55,026 bases of DNA from CAZPBC01 sp964584775. GTDB taxonomy: Bacteria > Chlamydiota > Chlamydiia > Chlamydiales > SLFE01. The notes beneath the pieces are model-generated. The model was not told the DNA's origin and did no database searches. It was given only the letters and a program-made list of their open reading frames with translations. Where the stretch lies: positions 1 through 55,026 of the forward strand of contig CAZPBC010000011.1 in NCBI GenBank assembly GCA_964584775.1, written 5' to 3'. Shown here piece by piece: positions 7,943 through 16,395 of the stretch. The translations under genes and the position numbers were made by a program. Position 1 is the stretch's first letter. Each line of letters begins with the position of its first letter.

Positions 7943-7968
7943 TGCAAAAAAGTCACGACTTTTTTGCA
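7943..7968. repeat. Perfect palindrome at the 5' end of the DUF4143 ATPase gene
   Basis: Twelve-base arms (TGCAAAAAAGTC and its complement) separated by two bases. The left arm can also pair with TTTTGCA at 7930-7936, so alternative hairpins are possible. The position at the start of the ATPase gene suggests an operator or a leader switch. Confidence 0.65.
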
Positions 7969-7969
7969 T

Positions 7970-8173
7970 TCCAGTGCATAAAAGTCGAGAAAAAGGGTAA
8001 ATTCACAGGGGACTAGAGTATTTTATCATCAACATCGTCAAAAAAATCGCATTCCTAAAGAAGATATAGGTAATGGATTACGATTTGACATCCTAATTAT
8101 TGGTAATTCAATTTGTTATTTTTCTTCTTAAGGAATAAACTTACCTTCTGAAGTTACAGGCAGCAACTTAAAA
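7970..8173. other. Intergenic stretch with a possible small coding remnant
   Basis: A divergent intergenic region that should carry the promoters of the ATPase gene and the pre-toxin protein. A plus-strand open frame without a clear start runs to TAA near 8131, containing IPKEDIGNGLRFDIL. It may be a gene remnant or chance. No other structure was recognised. Confidence 0.25.
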
Positions 8174-8185
8174 AAGAGGTGATTT

Positions 8186-9103
8186 ATGGGCGAGAAGAAA
8201 GATGACCATCATATACTTGAGGTAGGGGCGAGTATCGCCCTTGATTGTGTTCCCGTGGTGGGTACGGGTAAATCTGCTGTAGAACTTGTGGAAGGAAAAG
8301 ATCTAGTCACGGGGGAGAAGATCAATCGATGGATCCTAGCAGGTGGTCTTCTTTTGAGCCTTGTTCCTTTTGGAAAAGCTGCATTCAAAGCAGCACGAGC
8401 TGCGATCAAAGAAAGAAAAGCCATTAGTCTCGCAACAAGGACAGCCTATGGAGCTGCATCAAAAAAGGAGGCAGCACAAAGATTAGAAAAAGTCCTTGAC
8501 CATATGCCTCATGCAGCAAGCAATACGGCACAAAACAGATACCAGTATGAGCTTCTCAGAAAACAATACCGAATGCAAGAGGGTGCATTAAGTGCAGCTG
8601 AAAAAGAAGTGATTGGTAACGTCGGAGGACACTCTTTTCCAAAACACAGCTTAAGCTCAAACTCAGTCCTGCACTCAACAGGTGAGTTTAGGTCGCAAAT
8701 GGGTCATGATTATGGACGATTTGGAAGAGATATCACTAAAGAAGTTGAAGTCAACGGGTTTAAGTTTCAAAAAATCGTTGGACAAGAGCAACTGCTAGTC
8801 AACGCAGGTGAAGAGGTTTTTGGCCTACAAGTTTTCGCGAAAGACTTGCCGCTTAGAGTGGGCGGATCGAAGCAATTCGGAATGGGTAGTAGAGAAGGAT
8901 TCTTCGAATACATTAAAACGTTTCTTAAAGACCCAAAAACCCAAGTCGTTCCCCTAAAAAACGGGCGGGTAGCCTACGTCAATGCAGAAAAAAAAGTGGT
9001 CTTATACGAACCTCTCAATCATGCTTTTGAACCTACCATTTATCAGTACAAAAACCTGTCACCTGAAGTGCAATCAGCCATGGCGAAGGCGTTCCAGCAT
9101 TAA
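8186..9103 (+). CDS. Pre-toxin TG domain protein, putative polymorphic-toxin module
   Basis: A 305-residue protein beginning, after ten residues, with a hydrophobic segment of the PT-TG pre-toxin type (ALDCVPVVGTGKSAVELV then GKDLVTGEKINRW). This domain is known as the region just before the toxin domain in polymorphic toxins. The C-terminal 150 residues have a GGHSFPKHSL segment and then FFEYIKTFLKDP, LKNGRVAYVN and EKKVVLYEP. That order resembles the BECR-fold RNase-type toxin domains found at the tips of CdiA/RHS proteins; this is inference. There is no signal peptide, RHS or filamentous repeat region. GAGGTGA lies about six bases before the ATG, so it seems to be expressed as an independent gene. 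No immunity gene is evident next to it. Confidence 0.65.
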   Translation: MGEKKDDHHILEVGASIALDCVPVVGTGKSAVELVEGKDLVTGEKINRWILAGGLLLSLVPFGKAAFKAARAAIKERKAISLATRTAYGAASKKEAAQRLEKVLDHMPHAASNTAQNRYQYELLRKQYRMQEGALSAAEKEVIGNVGGHSFPKHSLSSNSVLHSTGEFRSQMGHDYGRFGRDITKEVEVNGFKFQKIVGQEQLLVNAGEEVFGLQVFAKDLPLRVGGSKQFGMGSREGFFEYIKTFLKDPKTQVVPLKNGRVAYVNAEKKVVLYEPLNHAFEPTIYQYKNLSPEVQSAMAKAFQH

Positions 9104-9120
9104 ACTTGATTCTAATCCAA

Positions 9121-9341
9121 GGGAATTTCGGAGAGGAAGCGGCTGGGGGTGAGGTAGAGGCGCTTTTTTGCACGGGTCATCCCGACGTAGGTGAGGCGCC
9201 GCTCCTCTTCAATCTGATCGATCGAATCTTTACAGTTCACGTGGGGAAGGAGATCCTCTTCGAGACCCACAAGAAAGACCGTTTCGAACTCGAGACCTTT
9301 ACTGTTATGGAGGGTCATGAGAAGCACTTTTTTCTCATCAA
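9121..9341 (-). pseudogene. Displaced duplicate of the uvrD 3' end
   Basis: About 221 bases nearly identical to the 3' end of the intact uvrD gene (10012 to about 10280), in the same orientation. It would encode only the last part of the helicase (LLMTLHNSKGLEFETVF ... RLYLTPSRFLSEIPLD). Relative to the intact copy it lacks 45 bases between two GTGAGG direct repeats, an in-frame loss of 15 codons. Homology ends abruptly at about 9341, in the poly-T stretch. It has no start, promoter or helicase core and is not functional. The opposite-strand open frame over it is an artefact. Confidence 0.9.
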
Positions 9342-9373
9342 AGAGTTGGCCTCATGATATCTTCTTTTTTGGT

Positions 9374-9754
9374 CTAGCTCTCTTGAGGAGGGGGATGATA
9401 GAAGCAAGTCCCAGTCCAGGCCAACTGCAATTTTAGGCCTTCAATTTCACTCGGATCCGTGATATTGTTATCTTTAAGGAACTTCGCGAATTTCGCAGCG
9501 TTTTGTCTTTTGATTGAAGCATTGGTCTCGAGAAGATCCTCAATCCATCTGACCACACGACCTCCAGTCTCAATCGGGTGGAGAACAGCATGGCAAGTCG
9601 CTTGAATCGCTGCTGAGATTATTTCAAAAACTTTAAGAGCAACTGCTTTGACTTTAGAAGCAAGAGTTGATCCTGTCTCAACCACAAACTTTCCCACTCG
9701 CGACTCACCGACGTAATGAATCGGATCTGAAAAAAATGTTGTCTCTGTTTTCAT
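9374..9754 (-). CDS. Small hypothetical protein between the two uvrD 3' ends
   Basis: A 126-residue protein that I do not recognise. The middle part (SKVKAVALKVFEIISAA, then IQATCHAVLHPIE) is amphipathic to hydrophobic and may be membrane-active. The N-terminus (TETTFFSDPIHYVGE) is polar. The ATG at 9754 has GAGAG about six bases upstream and a very AT-rich region before it with repeated TATAATATTAA, so it is probably expressed. The gene sits alone between the displaced and the intact uvrD 3' end, so it may have come with whatever event duplicated that sequence. No function is offered. Confidence 0.6.
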   Translation of the reverse strand: MKTETTFFSDPIHYVGESRVGKFVVETGSTLASKVKAVALKVFEIISAAIQATCHAVLHPIETGGRVVRWIEDLLETNASIKRQNAAKFAKFLKDNNITDPSEIEGLKLQLAWTGTCFYHPPPQES

Positions 9755-9996
9755 TTGAGCTCTCTTTTTTAGTTTTTTCTTTTATTATAATATTAACACT
9801 ATAATATTAATTTATTTTAAAGATTTTATTTCTTTTACCGCAAGGTTGCTGAGACGATTTTTGTATACCTTCACACTGGCGAAGGGACTCAGCCTGAGAT
9901 AAATCCTTTTAACGCCTATAAAAATGAGTACACTGCAAAAAATGAGTTGAACTAGAATCTACCGCTGATACGAATGAAGCACTAACAAAGTTCCTG
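9755..9996. other. AT-rich intergenic region with a tandem motif and a possible remnant
   Basis: TATAATATTAA occurs twice in tandem near 9786-9811 and could supply -10 elements for the small gene at 9374-9754. Further on, a plus-strand open frame without start ends at TAG near 9955 and reads FVYLHTGEGTQPEINPFN in its middle. It has a coding look and may be the tail of a lost gene. Confidence in the remnant is low. Confidence 0.3.
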
Positions 9997-11898
9997 TTAG
10001 CCTCCATCTAGGGGAATTTCGGAGAGAAAGCGGCTGGGGGTGAGGGAGCGCAGAGTTCCCCACATGTAGCGGAAGCGCGAGGTGGTGAGGTAGAGGCGCT
10101 TTTTTGCACGGGTCATCCCGACGTAGGTGAGGCGCCGCTCCTCTTCAATCTGATCGATCGAATCTTTACAGTTCACGTGGGGAAGGAGATCCTCTTCGAG
10201 ACCCACAAGAAAGACCGTTTCGAACTCGAGACCTTTACTGTTATGGAGGGTCATGAGAAGCACTTTTTCTTCATCGATGTCCTCTTTTTCTGCACTTTTA
10301 AGAGTGAGGTCACTGAGAAACTCTTCGAGGGTGGGTGTTTCGACTTGCTCTTCCCATTCTGCTGCGACCGAAGCCAGTTCGAGAACGTTCGACTTACGGT
10401 CATTGAAGGTTTCAGGGTCCTCTTTCAGAAGATCGAAGTAATGCGTTTTTTCAACGAGGTCGATAATCAGATCGCGAGGTGTGCTGCTGCCCGCCAAACG
10501 GCGGAGATCATCGATCAGGGTCACATACTTTTCGAGCCCCTCCCGCTGTTTAGCTGTAAGTTTAAGCGGGTGCTCGAGTGGTTCTTTCGCAATGAGTGCT
10601 TTAGCGTAGTCAAAGATGCCCATCTCTTCTTGGAAAGAGCCCTCTTTCAGCTTCTCTAAAAATTTGGGGCCGAGTCCTCTTTTGGGGAGGTTGATCGTCC
10701 GTTCAAAAGCAATGAGGTCATAGGAAGAGTGGACCATACGGAGAAAAGCAAGCACGTCTTTGATCTCCATCCGCTGGTAGAAGGAGAGACCTCCATAGAT
10801 GGCGTAAGGAATTCCCATAAAGCGGAAGAGATCTTCAAAACTCCTCGATTGGAAGTTCGTGCGGTAGAAAACAGCCATCTCAGAAAATGAGTGGCCGCGG
10901 CTTTTGAGGTCCAAGATCGCCTTTGCCACCGTTTCCGCTTCGTCCCGCTCAGATTGCACTTGAATCAGCTCGACTGGCTGCTCATCTTCGATATCACTCC
11001 AGAGGTTTTTCTCCAGACGCCCCTCGTTATAAGAGATGAGCGCGTTGGCAGCGTTCAAAATATTTAGAGCGCTGCGGTAGTTTTGTTCAAGGCGGATCGT
11101 CTCCGCTCCTGGAAAATCCTTTTCAAAGTGAAGGATGTTACGGATCGTCGCACCGCGCCACGAATAGATCGACTGGTCAGGGTCGCCGACAACGAAGAGA
11201 TTTTTCCTCTCACCTGCGAGTAACTTCACCAATTCGTATTGCGCTTGGTTCGTGTCTTGGTACTCATCCACATGGAGGTACTGCCAACGCTCTTGGTAGT
11301 AAGCGAGCACTTCTGGATGTGTGCGGAAGAGGGTCACGGGCAGAAGAAGTAGGTCATCAAAGTCGACGGCTTGACTCTCTTTTAGTCTCATTTGATAGAG
11401 ACGGTAGATCTCCTGAAAAGTGACATTCACCGCGGGAGTGAGCGGCGAAGTGTCCACTTCATCGGGAGAGAGTAGGTTGTTTTTTGAATCTGAGATCAGC
11501 TCTTTGACTCCCTTCACCATTCCCTTCTTTTCAGGGAGGTTAAAACTCTTCAGGATGGACTTGAGCAATTTATTGGAATCTTCTTCATCATAAATGGTGA
11601 AGGAATTGGGAAGCCCGAGGTGGTGGATCGATTCACGGAGAATGCGCGCTCCCAAACTATGGAACGTGGAGATGAGGACACGGGAGCTGGTCTTTTCACG
11701 GATCCGTGTTGCCATCTCTTCGGCCGCTTTGTTGGTGAAGGTCACCCCCAAAATCTTGGAAGGAAAAATCCCCTGCTCAAGGAGGTGGATGATACGCTCT
11801 GTCACGACACGCGTCTTCCCAGACCCCGCACCAGCTAGGACGAGGAGAGGCCCTTCTGTGTGGGCGATGGCTTTTTTTTGTTCTTTATTCAATAACAT
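9997..11898 (-). CDS. uvrD: UvrD/Rep/PcrA-family DNA helicase
   Basis: A 633-residue superfamily 1A 3'-5' DNA helicase used in nucleotide excision and mismatch repair. Motif I is LAGAGSGKT near residue 21-29, motif II VDEYQDTN, motif III GDPDQSIYSWRGA, motif IV LEQNYRS, and motifs V/VI include TLHNSKGLEFETVF and VGMTRAKKRLYLT. I place the start at the ATG at 11898: MLLNKEQKKAI leads directly into the Q-motif region. The gene then overlaps the end of putA by 14 bases. It is slightly shorter than E. coli UvrD and lacks the long C-terminal tail. A diverged duplicate of its last 270 bases lies downstream at 9121-9341. PcrA or Rep are possible alternative names. Confidence 0.93.
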   Translation of the reverse strand: MLLNKEQKKAIAHTEGPLLVLAGAGSGKTRVVTERIIHLLEQGIFPSKILGVTFTNKAAEEMATRIREKTSSRVLISTFHSLGARILRESIHHLGLPNSFTIYDEEDSNKLLKSILKSFNLPEKKGMVKGVKELISDSKNNLLSPDEVDTSPLTPAVNVTFQEIYRLYQMRLKESQAVDFDDLLLLPVTLFRTHPEVLAYYQERWQYLHVDEYQDTNQAQYELVKLLAGERKNLFVVGDPDQSIYSWRGATIRNILHFEKDFPGAETIRLEQNYRSALNILNAANALISYNEGRLEKNLWSDIEDEQPVELIQVQSERDEAETVAKAILDLKSRGHSFSEMAVFYRTNFQSRSFEDLFRFMGIPYAIYGGLSFYQRMEIKDVLAFLRMVHSSYDLIAFERTINLPKRGLGPKFLEKLKEGSFQEEMGIFDYAKALIAKEPLEHPLKLTAKQREGLEKYVTLIDDLRRLAGSSTPRDLIIDLVEKTHYFDLLKEDPETFNDRKSNVLELASVAAEWEEQVETPTLEEFLSDLTLKSAEKEDIDEEKVLLMTLHNSKGLEFETVFLVGLEEDLLPHVNCKDSIDQIEEERRLTYVGMTRAKKRLYLTTSRFRYMWGTLRSLTPSRFLSEIPLDGG

Positions 11899-14800
11899 GT
11901 CCGAATCGATGGGTGTCGTGGGAGAGCGCCCGTTCCTGTAAAACGTACGGAAGGTCAAAGCGACCCTCTCCACTGAAGTTGAGAAGTATCGGTGTTTTAT
12001 TTAATTCTGCGAGCGCTTGGAGCTCTTCTTCTTTGGGGCGGGTAAAAAAGTAGACGCGTCTCGTTGCCGTCTCACGTAACTCACCGAGCCACTCTTCAAA
12101 AGAGGTGGATGCTGCAAAGGAGATGTGGGCTTTGGCACCCGTCACCTGTAGGGCTCTCTGGAACCGCTGCAACTGGATGAGTTCATCTTCTACTCGGAGA
12201 AGGAGATTTTCTCTAGTGTGGTAAGAGAGTTCGTTCTTTTGTCCAAGAAGAGCACTTGGGTCAGAAGGCTCTTTAAACCGCGCCTTCCACACTTTGCGGT
12301 AATTGGCAGCCACCTGCAGCTCATCCCTTTCTGTATCTTCTGCCTGGACCATTGAAAGAAGGAAGTTGGGCCCGCCGGCCTTAAAGCCCGGTCCAAAGTT
12401 CGACTCTTTGATCCCTCCAAAGGGTTGACGACGGACAACAGCCCCGGTGATCGGGCGGTTGATGTAGAGATTGCCCGCTTGGATCTCACGGCACCATCGC
12501 TCCTTTTCATCTTCATCTAACGACTGCAGACCCGCGGTGAGTCCGTAGGGTACGGCGTTAGCCAGAGTGATTGCCTCCTCCAAATCTTCTGCGCGCATCA
12601 CTGAAAGGAGGGGTCCAAAAAATTCGGTTTGGTGGCTAAAGCTTCCACGCTTCACACCGAGTTTGATTCCCGGAGTGACGAGAGGCCCATTTTGAGAGGG
12701 TTCAAGCAGCCACGACTCCCCCTCTTCGAGTTCCGTCAACCCACGCAGCAACTTGCCTGAGGGAGGTACAATGAGAGGTCCGATGTGGGTCGCAGGGTCT
12801 TCACTCGGACCCACCTTTAAACTGAGAGCTGCATTTTTTAATGTTCTCAAGAAACTTTCGTCTTCATAGACCTCTTTCGTCAAGATCGCGAGGCTGCAAG
12901 CGCTACACTTCTGTCCGCCGTATGAGAAGGCGCTATGGATCAGATCTTCAATCGCCCGGTCACGGTCTGAGGACGCCGTCACGATCAAACTGTTCTTTCC
13001 TCCCGTCTCTGCAGTGAGGTCAAGACCGGGACGCAGCTTTAGAAACTCGTGGGCTGTCTCTGTTCCCCCCGTCAGCAAAACACGCTGGATGCGTGGATCG
13101 GTGATCAGCTGAGAACTCGCCTCTCCATCTTCACACGCAATGAACTGAAAAACGGGAGCTTCAAAACCTGCCTCATGGAAAAGTTCTGCAATTTTCAGTC
13201 CCACACGGCGCGCTTCAGGAGCGGGTTTGATGATCACCGGACACCCTGAGGCAAGCGCTGCGGTAATCCCCCCGATCGGGATCGCCAGAGAGAAATTCCA
13301 AGGAGGAATCACAGCCGAAAGCCCTCGTGGACGAAGGATTCCCGTTTTGAGAAGGCTCTGCATCTCTTTCGTATAGTACTCGAGATAGTCGACCGCCTCA
13401 GAAAGCTCGACATCCGCCTCCTCAACCACTTTGCCTGTATCCTGAACCATACAGGCGATCACTTCAGCGCGTCTTGTTCGAAGCAGCGCGGCCACTTGTA
13501 GCAATTTTTCAAAGCGCTCATCTCCGAGGGTTCCTTCGGCTGTGGCTCCCTGTTCAATCGCAGCGAGCACCTCCTCTTTCGAAGCGCTTGGAGGCAGGGT
13601 AGGAGCTCTCTTGGAAAGCTCCTGATGCACCTCTTGCACTTTTTCATGAAGCGTCCAATCACTGTCGGGTTCATTTCTAAAGGGAGCGGTGAGTGAGGTC
13701 GCTTTTGTCGGTGGAGAGAGGCGCCTCGGAGCGGATGAAACCCATGCAGCCATGTCATAGGAGAGGAGGAAGCGGCGCTTTTCTTCTTCCCAGGCCGGCC
13801 GGGTGGGGTCGATCGAAAAATAGTGGGTAAGGAAGTTTTCAGGAGAGCTGTTCTCATCAAAGCGGCGGATTAAATAGGCCACCGCATTTTCAAAATGTGC
13901 GGGGCTGACGATCGGAGTGTAGAGAACGAGCTTTGGAACCACACTGAAGAGAGCCTCTGCGAGAGCCGGAGCCATCCCTTCTAGCATCTCAAACTCCATC
14001 TCCACTCCCCTTTCGTGACTCATGACGAGGGCAAGGGCGATATCAAAGAGATTGTGCGAACCGAGACCCAGACGGACCGCTTTCGCCACTTCAGGATTGA
14101 GCAAGCGGTCCAGCATCTTTTTAAAGTTCGCATCCGCATCTGCTTTTAAAGGGTAGGGAGCTTGGTACCAATTTTTCAGACGCGCGATCATCTGCTCAGT
14201 TTCGAGGTTCGCGCCCTTCACCAGCCGCACCTTGATCCACCCCCCTCCACTATCGACACGAGCCGAAGCCCACTCAATGAGCTCTTCGAGGGCTGTATAG
14301 GAATCAGGAAGGTAGGCTTGAAGCGCGATCCCTGCTGGAAAGCGGTGGAACTCCGGTTCGCTCAGGAGTTCACTAAAGAGGTTGAGTGTGAGCTGGAGAT
14401 CGGAGTAGGCCTCCATGTCGAGGTTGATGAATTTTTTCTCTTTCATCGCAAGACGGAAGAGAGGACGTAAGCTTTTTTTCAGGCGCTCCCCTGTGCCTTC
14501 AGGGTCGAGGAGGTTGAGGTCGTGCTCCAGAGAGGAAATTTTAATAGAGATATAGTCGATGAGGGGGTTGCAGAGGTCTTTCAGATACTCTTTGACCCGA
14601 GAGGAGGCCTGCGCATCGCTCAACACCTCCTCCCCAAGACGGTTGATGTTCACCTGGACACCCTTCTCCCGTCTCTCCTTCAACATCTTTTCTAGCTTTT
14701 CGCTGTCAGAGTAGTAGAGAAGCTGTTCATTTCTCTTCCGGAACTCTTTCCGGAGGAGAGGAGCGAACGGACGCAGCAGGGAGCGAGGGGCGACTTTCGC

Positions 14801-15115
14801 CACCCAAAAGCCTAAGCGGCTTAAAGGGCTTGGAAGGGGCGGGACGCCGTACTGGTGGAGGAGTTTTTGGAGCTTCTGAATGAAAAAATCCGGATCTGCA
14901 CTACGGCAGGCCTGGTCGGTAAAGGCCGTTAGGAAGTGAAGCCCTTTTTTTGAGTCAATGAGCGCTGCTAGCTCTTTTTGAAGCTTGCGACGAGCGGGCG
15001 TCTGAAAGCGCTCAGAGAGAAGAAAAAGCTCTTCGGCGACCTGCACCGCAAGCTTTTTTCTCTCCTCATCTGTGAGGGGTCTCTCATGGATCGACTGAAG
15101 AATTTCTGGAAACAC
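11885..15115 (-). CDS. putA: Bifunctional proline dehydrogenase / delta-1-pyrroline-5-carboxylate dehydrogenase
   Basis: A 1076-residue PutA. It oxidises proline to glutamate in two steps with FAD and NAD+, usually at the inner membrane face. The proline dehydrogenase barrel covers about 100-430 (VKGANLE, and LGLGSHNLFDIALAL). The aldehyde dehydrogenase domain covers about 500-960, with the PPWNFSLAIP cofactor segment, the general base in LTAETGGKN and the nucleophilic cysteine in GGQKCSACS (about residue 737). The last 100 residues form the small C-terminal extension. No DNA-binding RHH domain is present, so it is not an autorepressor of the E. coli type. It shares an overlap with uvrD downstream and is divergent from the NamZ-like gene. 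Proline catabolism is not found in Chlamydia itself but occurs in environmental relatives. Confidence 0.95.
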   Translation of the reverse strand: MFPEILQSIHERPLTDEERKKLAVQVAEELFLLSERFQTPARRKLQKELAALIDSKKGLHFLTAFTDQACRSADPDFFIQKLQKLLHQYGVPPLPSPLSRLGFWVAKVAPRSLLRPFAPLLRKEFRKRNEQLLYYSDSEKLEKMLKERREKGVQVNINRLGEEVLSDAQASSRVKEYLKDLCNPLIDYISIKISSLEHDLNLLDPEGTGERLKKSLRPLFRLAMKEKKFINLDMEAYSDLQLTLNLFSELLSEPEFHRFPAGIALQAYLPDSYTALEELIEWASARVDSGGGWIKVRLVKGANLETEQMIARLKNWYQAPYPLKADADANFKKMLDRLLNPEVAKAVRLGLGSHNLFDIALALVMSHERGVEMEFEMLEGMAPALAEALFSVVPKLVLYTPIVSPAHFENAVAYLIRRFDENSSPENFLTHYFSIDPTRPAWEEEKRRFLLSYDMAAWVSSAPRRLSPPTKATSLTAPFRNEPDSDWTLHEKVQEVHQELSKRAPTLPPSASKEEVLAAIEQGATAEGTLGDERFEKLLQVAALLRTRRAEVIACMVQDTGKVVEEADVELSEAVDYLEYYTKEMQSLLKTGILRPRGLSAVIPPWNFSLAIPIGGITAALASGCPVIIKPAPEARRVGLKIAELFHEAGFEAPVFQFIACEDGEASSQLITDPRIQRVLLTGGTETAHEFLKLRPGLDLTAETGGKNSLIVTASSDRDRAIEDLIHSAFSYGGQKCSACSLAILTKEVYEDESFLRTLKNAALSLKVGPSEDPATHIGPLIVPPSGKLLRGLTELEEGESWLLEPSQNGPLVTPGIKLGVKRGSFSHQTEFFGPLLSVMRAEDLEEAITLANAVPYGLTAGLQSLDEDEKERWCREIQAGNLYINRPITGAVVRRQPFGGIKESNFGPGFKAGGPNFLLSMVQAEDTERDELQVAANYRKVWKARFKEPSDPSALLGQKNELSYHTRENLLLRVEDELIQLQRFQRALQVTGAKAHISFAASTSFEEWLGELRETATRRVYFFTRPKEEELQALAELNKTPILLNFSGEGRFDLPYVLQERALSHDTHRFGHVIE

Positions 15116-15159
15116 ATGAGGACTTTAACAGAAAAAGGATTTTCTTCTAAAATGGCGGC

Positions 15160-16395
15160 ATGAAACATCTTCTCCTTCTTTTTCTTTGCTGCTCCAGCTG
15201 CCTCTTTTCCTCTCCTGTCACCCCTGGAATCGAACGCCTCGTGACCAAGCCTCACCACGATCTGCTTAAAAACAAGCGCGTCGCTCTCTTTACCAACCAG
15301 ACCGGAGTCACCTCAAAGCTCGAGTCGAACATCTCGTTCCTCCTGAAACACCAAAAGAAGCTGCACTTTGACTTGGTCGCTCTTTTTGCTCCCGAGCATG
15401 GCCTCTATGGAGCCCACCACGCCTCCGAGCATGTTTCAGATGAGAAGTGGGAAGATAAAATCCCTATCTACAGCCTCCATGGAAAAACACGGCGCCCGAC
15501 AGAGAAGATGCTCGAAGGGATCGACCTCATTCTCGTCGATATCCAAGATATTGGATCGCGCTCCTATACCTACATCTCCTCCATCTGCTACATCCTCGAA
15601 GAGGCGAAGAAAAAAAACCTTCCCGTCGTGATCACCGACCGCCCCAACCCCATCAATGGTGTGGTGGTCGACGGTCCTCTGCTCGACTGCTCCTTCCGCT
15701 CCTTCCTCGGCTATCTCGAGGTCCCTTACTGCCACGGAATGACTGTCGGAGAACTCGCGCTCTTTTACAATAAAACCTCGGAGCTAGGCTGTAACCTCAA
15801 AGTGGTCCCGATGAAGGGATGGAAAAGAACCATGAACTTTGCTGAGACGGGCCTCCCCTGGGTGCCCACAAGCCCCAACATTCCTGAAGCGACAACCCCA
15901 CTCTACTACCCTGTCACCGGCATCCTCGGAGAGCTCATGATCACCAGCATCGGGATCGGCTACCCGCTTCCCTTCAAAGTCGTTGGAGCCCCTTGGCTCG
16001 ATGCGGAGGCCTTCTCTAGAAAGATGAACGAACAGCACCTCCCAGGCGTGCAGTTCAAACCTTTCTACTTTAAGCCCTTCTATGGAAAGTATTCGGGTAA
16101 GGAGTGCGAGGGAGTCCTGGTGTACATTGATGATCCCCTCAAATACCACCCTGTTGCAACGCAGTATGCACTCATTGGAATGCTGAAAAGCCTCTATCCA
16201 AATGAGTTTGCAGCTGCTCTGAAGAAGAGTCACCACCGCAAAGAGACTTTCAATAAGGTGAATGGCACCGACCTCATCTACAACACCCTGGTGAACAACC
16301 CCTACCCCGCCTGGACTCTCCGTGAGATGGCAAGACGCGACACTCAGCAGTTTGAAGCGGTGAGAAAATCATTTCTCCTTCCAGAATATAACTAG
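15160..16395 (+). CDS. NamZ-like exo-beta-N-acetylmuramidase (DUF1343), exported
   Basis: A 411-residue protein with a cleavable-type signal peptide (hydrophobic residues 3-18, then SSP) followed by a DUF1343 domain. The family includes NamZ, an exo-lytic N-acetylmuramidase that releases MurNAc ends in peptidoglycan recycling. Conserved segments are FAPEHGLYG, VDIQDIGSRSYTY and ITDRPNPING, followed by PNIPEATTPLYYP; the length is normal for the family. It would act in the periplasm. It is transcribed divergently from putA, and its stop overlaps the stop of the convergent gene at 16392 within a CTAG. Peptidoglycan-processing roles are of note in Chlamydiae, where the sacculus is reduced. Confidence 0.88.
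   Translation: MKHLLLLFLCCSSCLFSSPVTPGIERLVTKPHHDLLKNKRVALFTNQTGVTSKLESNISFLLKHQKKLHFDLVALFAPEHGLYGAHHASEHVSDEKWEDKIPIYSLHGKTRRPTEKMLEGIDLILVDIQDIGSRSYTYISSICYILEEAKKKNLPVVITDRPNPINGVVVDGPLLDCSFRSFLGYLEVPYCHGMTVGELALFYNKTSELGCNLKVVPMKGWKRTMNFAETGLPWVPTSPNIPEATTPLYYPVTGILGELMITSIGIGYPLPFKVVGAPWLDAEAFSRKMNEQHLPGVQFKPFYFKPFYGKYSGKECEGVLVYIDDPLKYHPVATQYALIGMLKSLYPNEFAAALKKSHHRKETFNKVNGTDLIYNTLVNNPYPAWTLREMARRDTQQFEAVRKSFLLPEYN

Noticed and set aside
9106..9357. Plus-strand open frame of 83 codons
   Set aside because: It is antisense to the duplicated uvrD 3' end and has the same shadow over the intact uvrD copy (near 10177-10659). It is not a gene.
11899..11973. Longer N-terminus for UvrD
   Set aside because: The added 25 residues run through putA coding sequence and are absent from the helicase family; the Q-motif region starts directly after the ATG at 11898.
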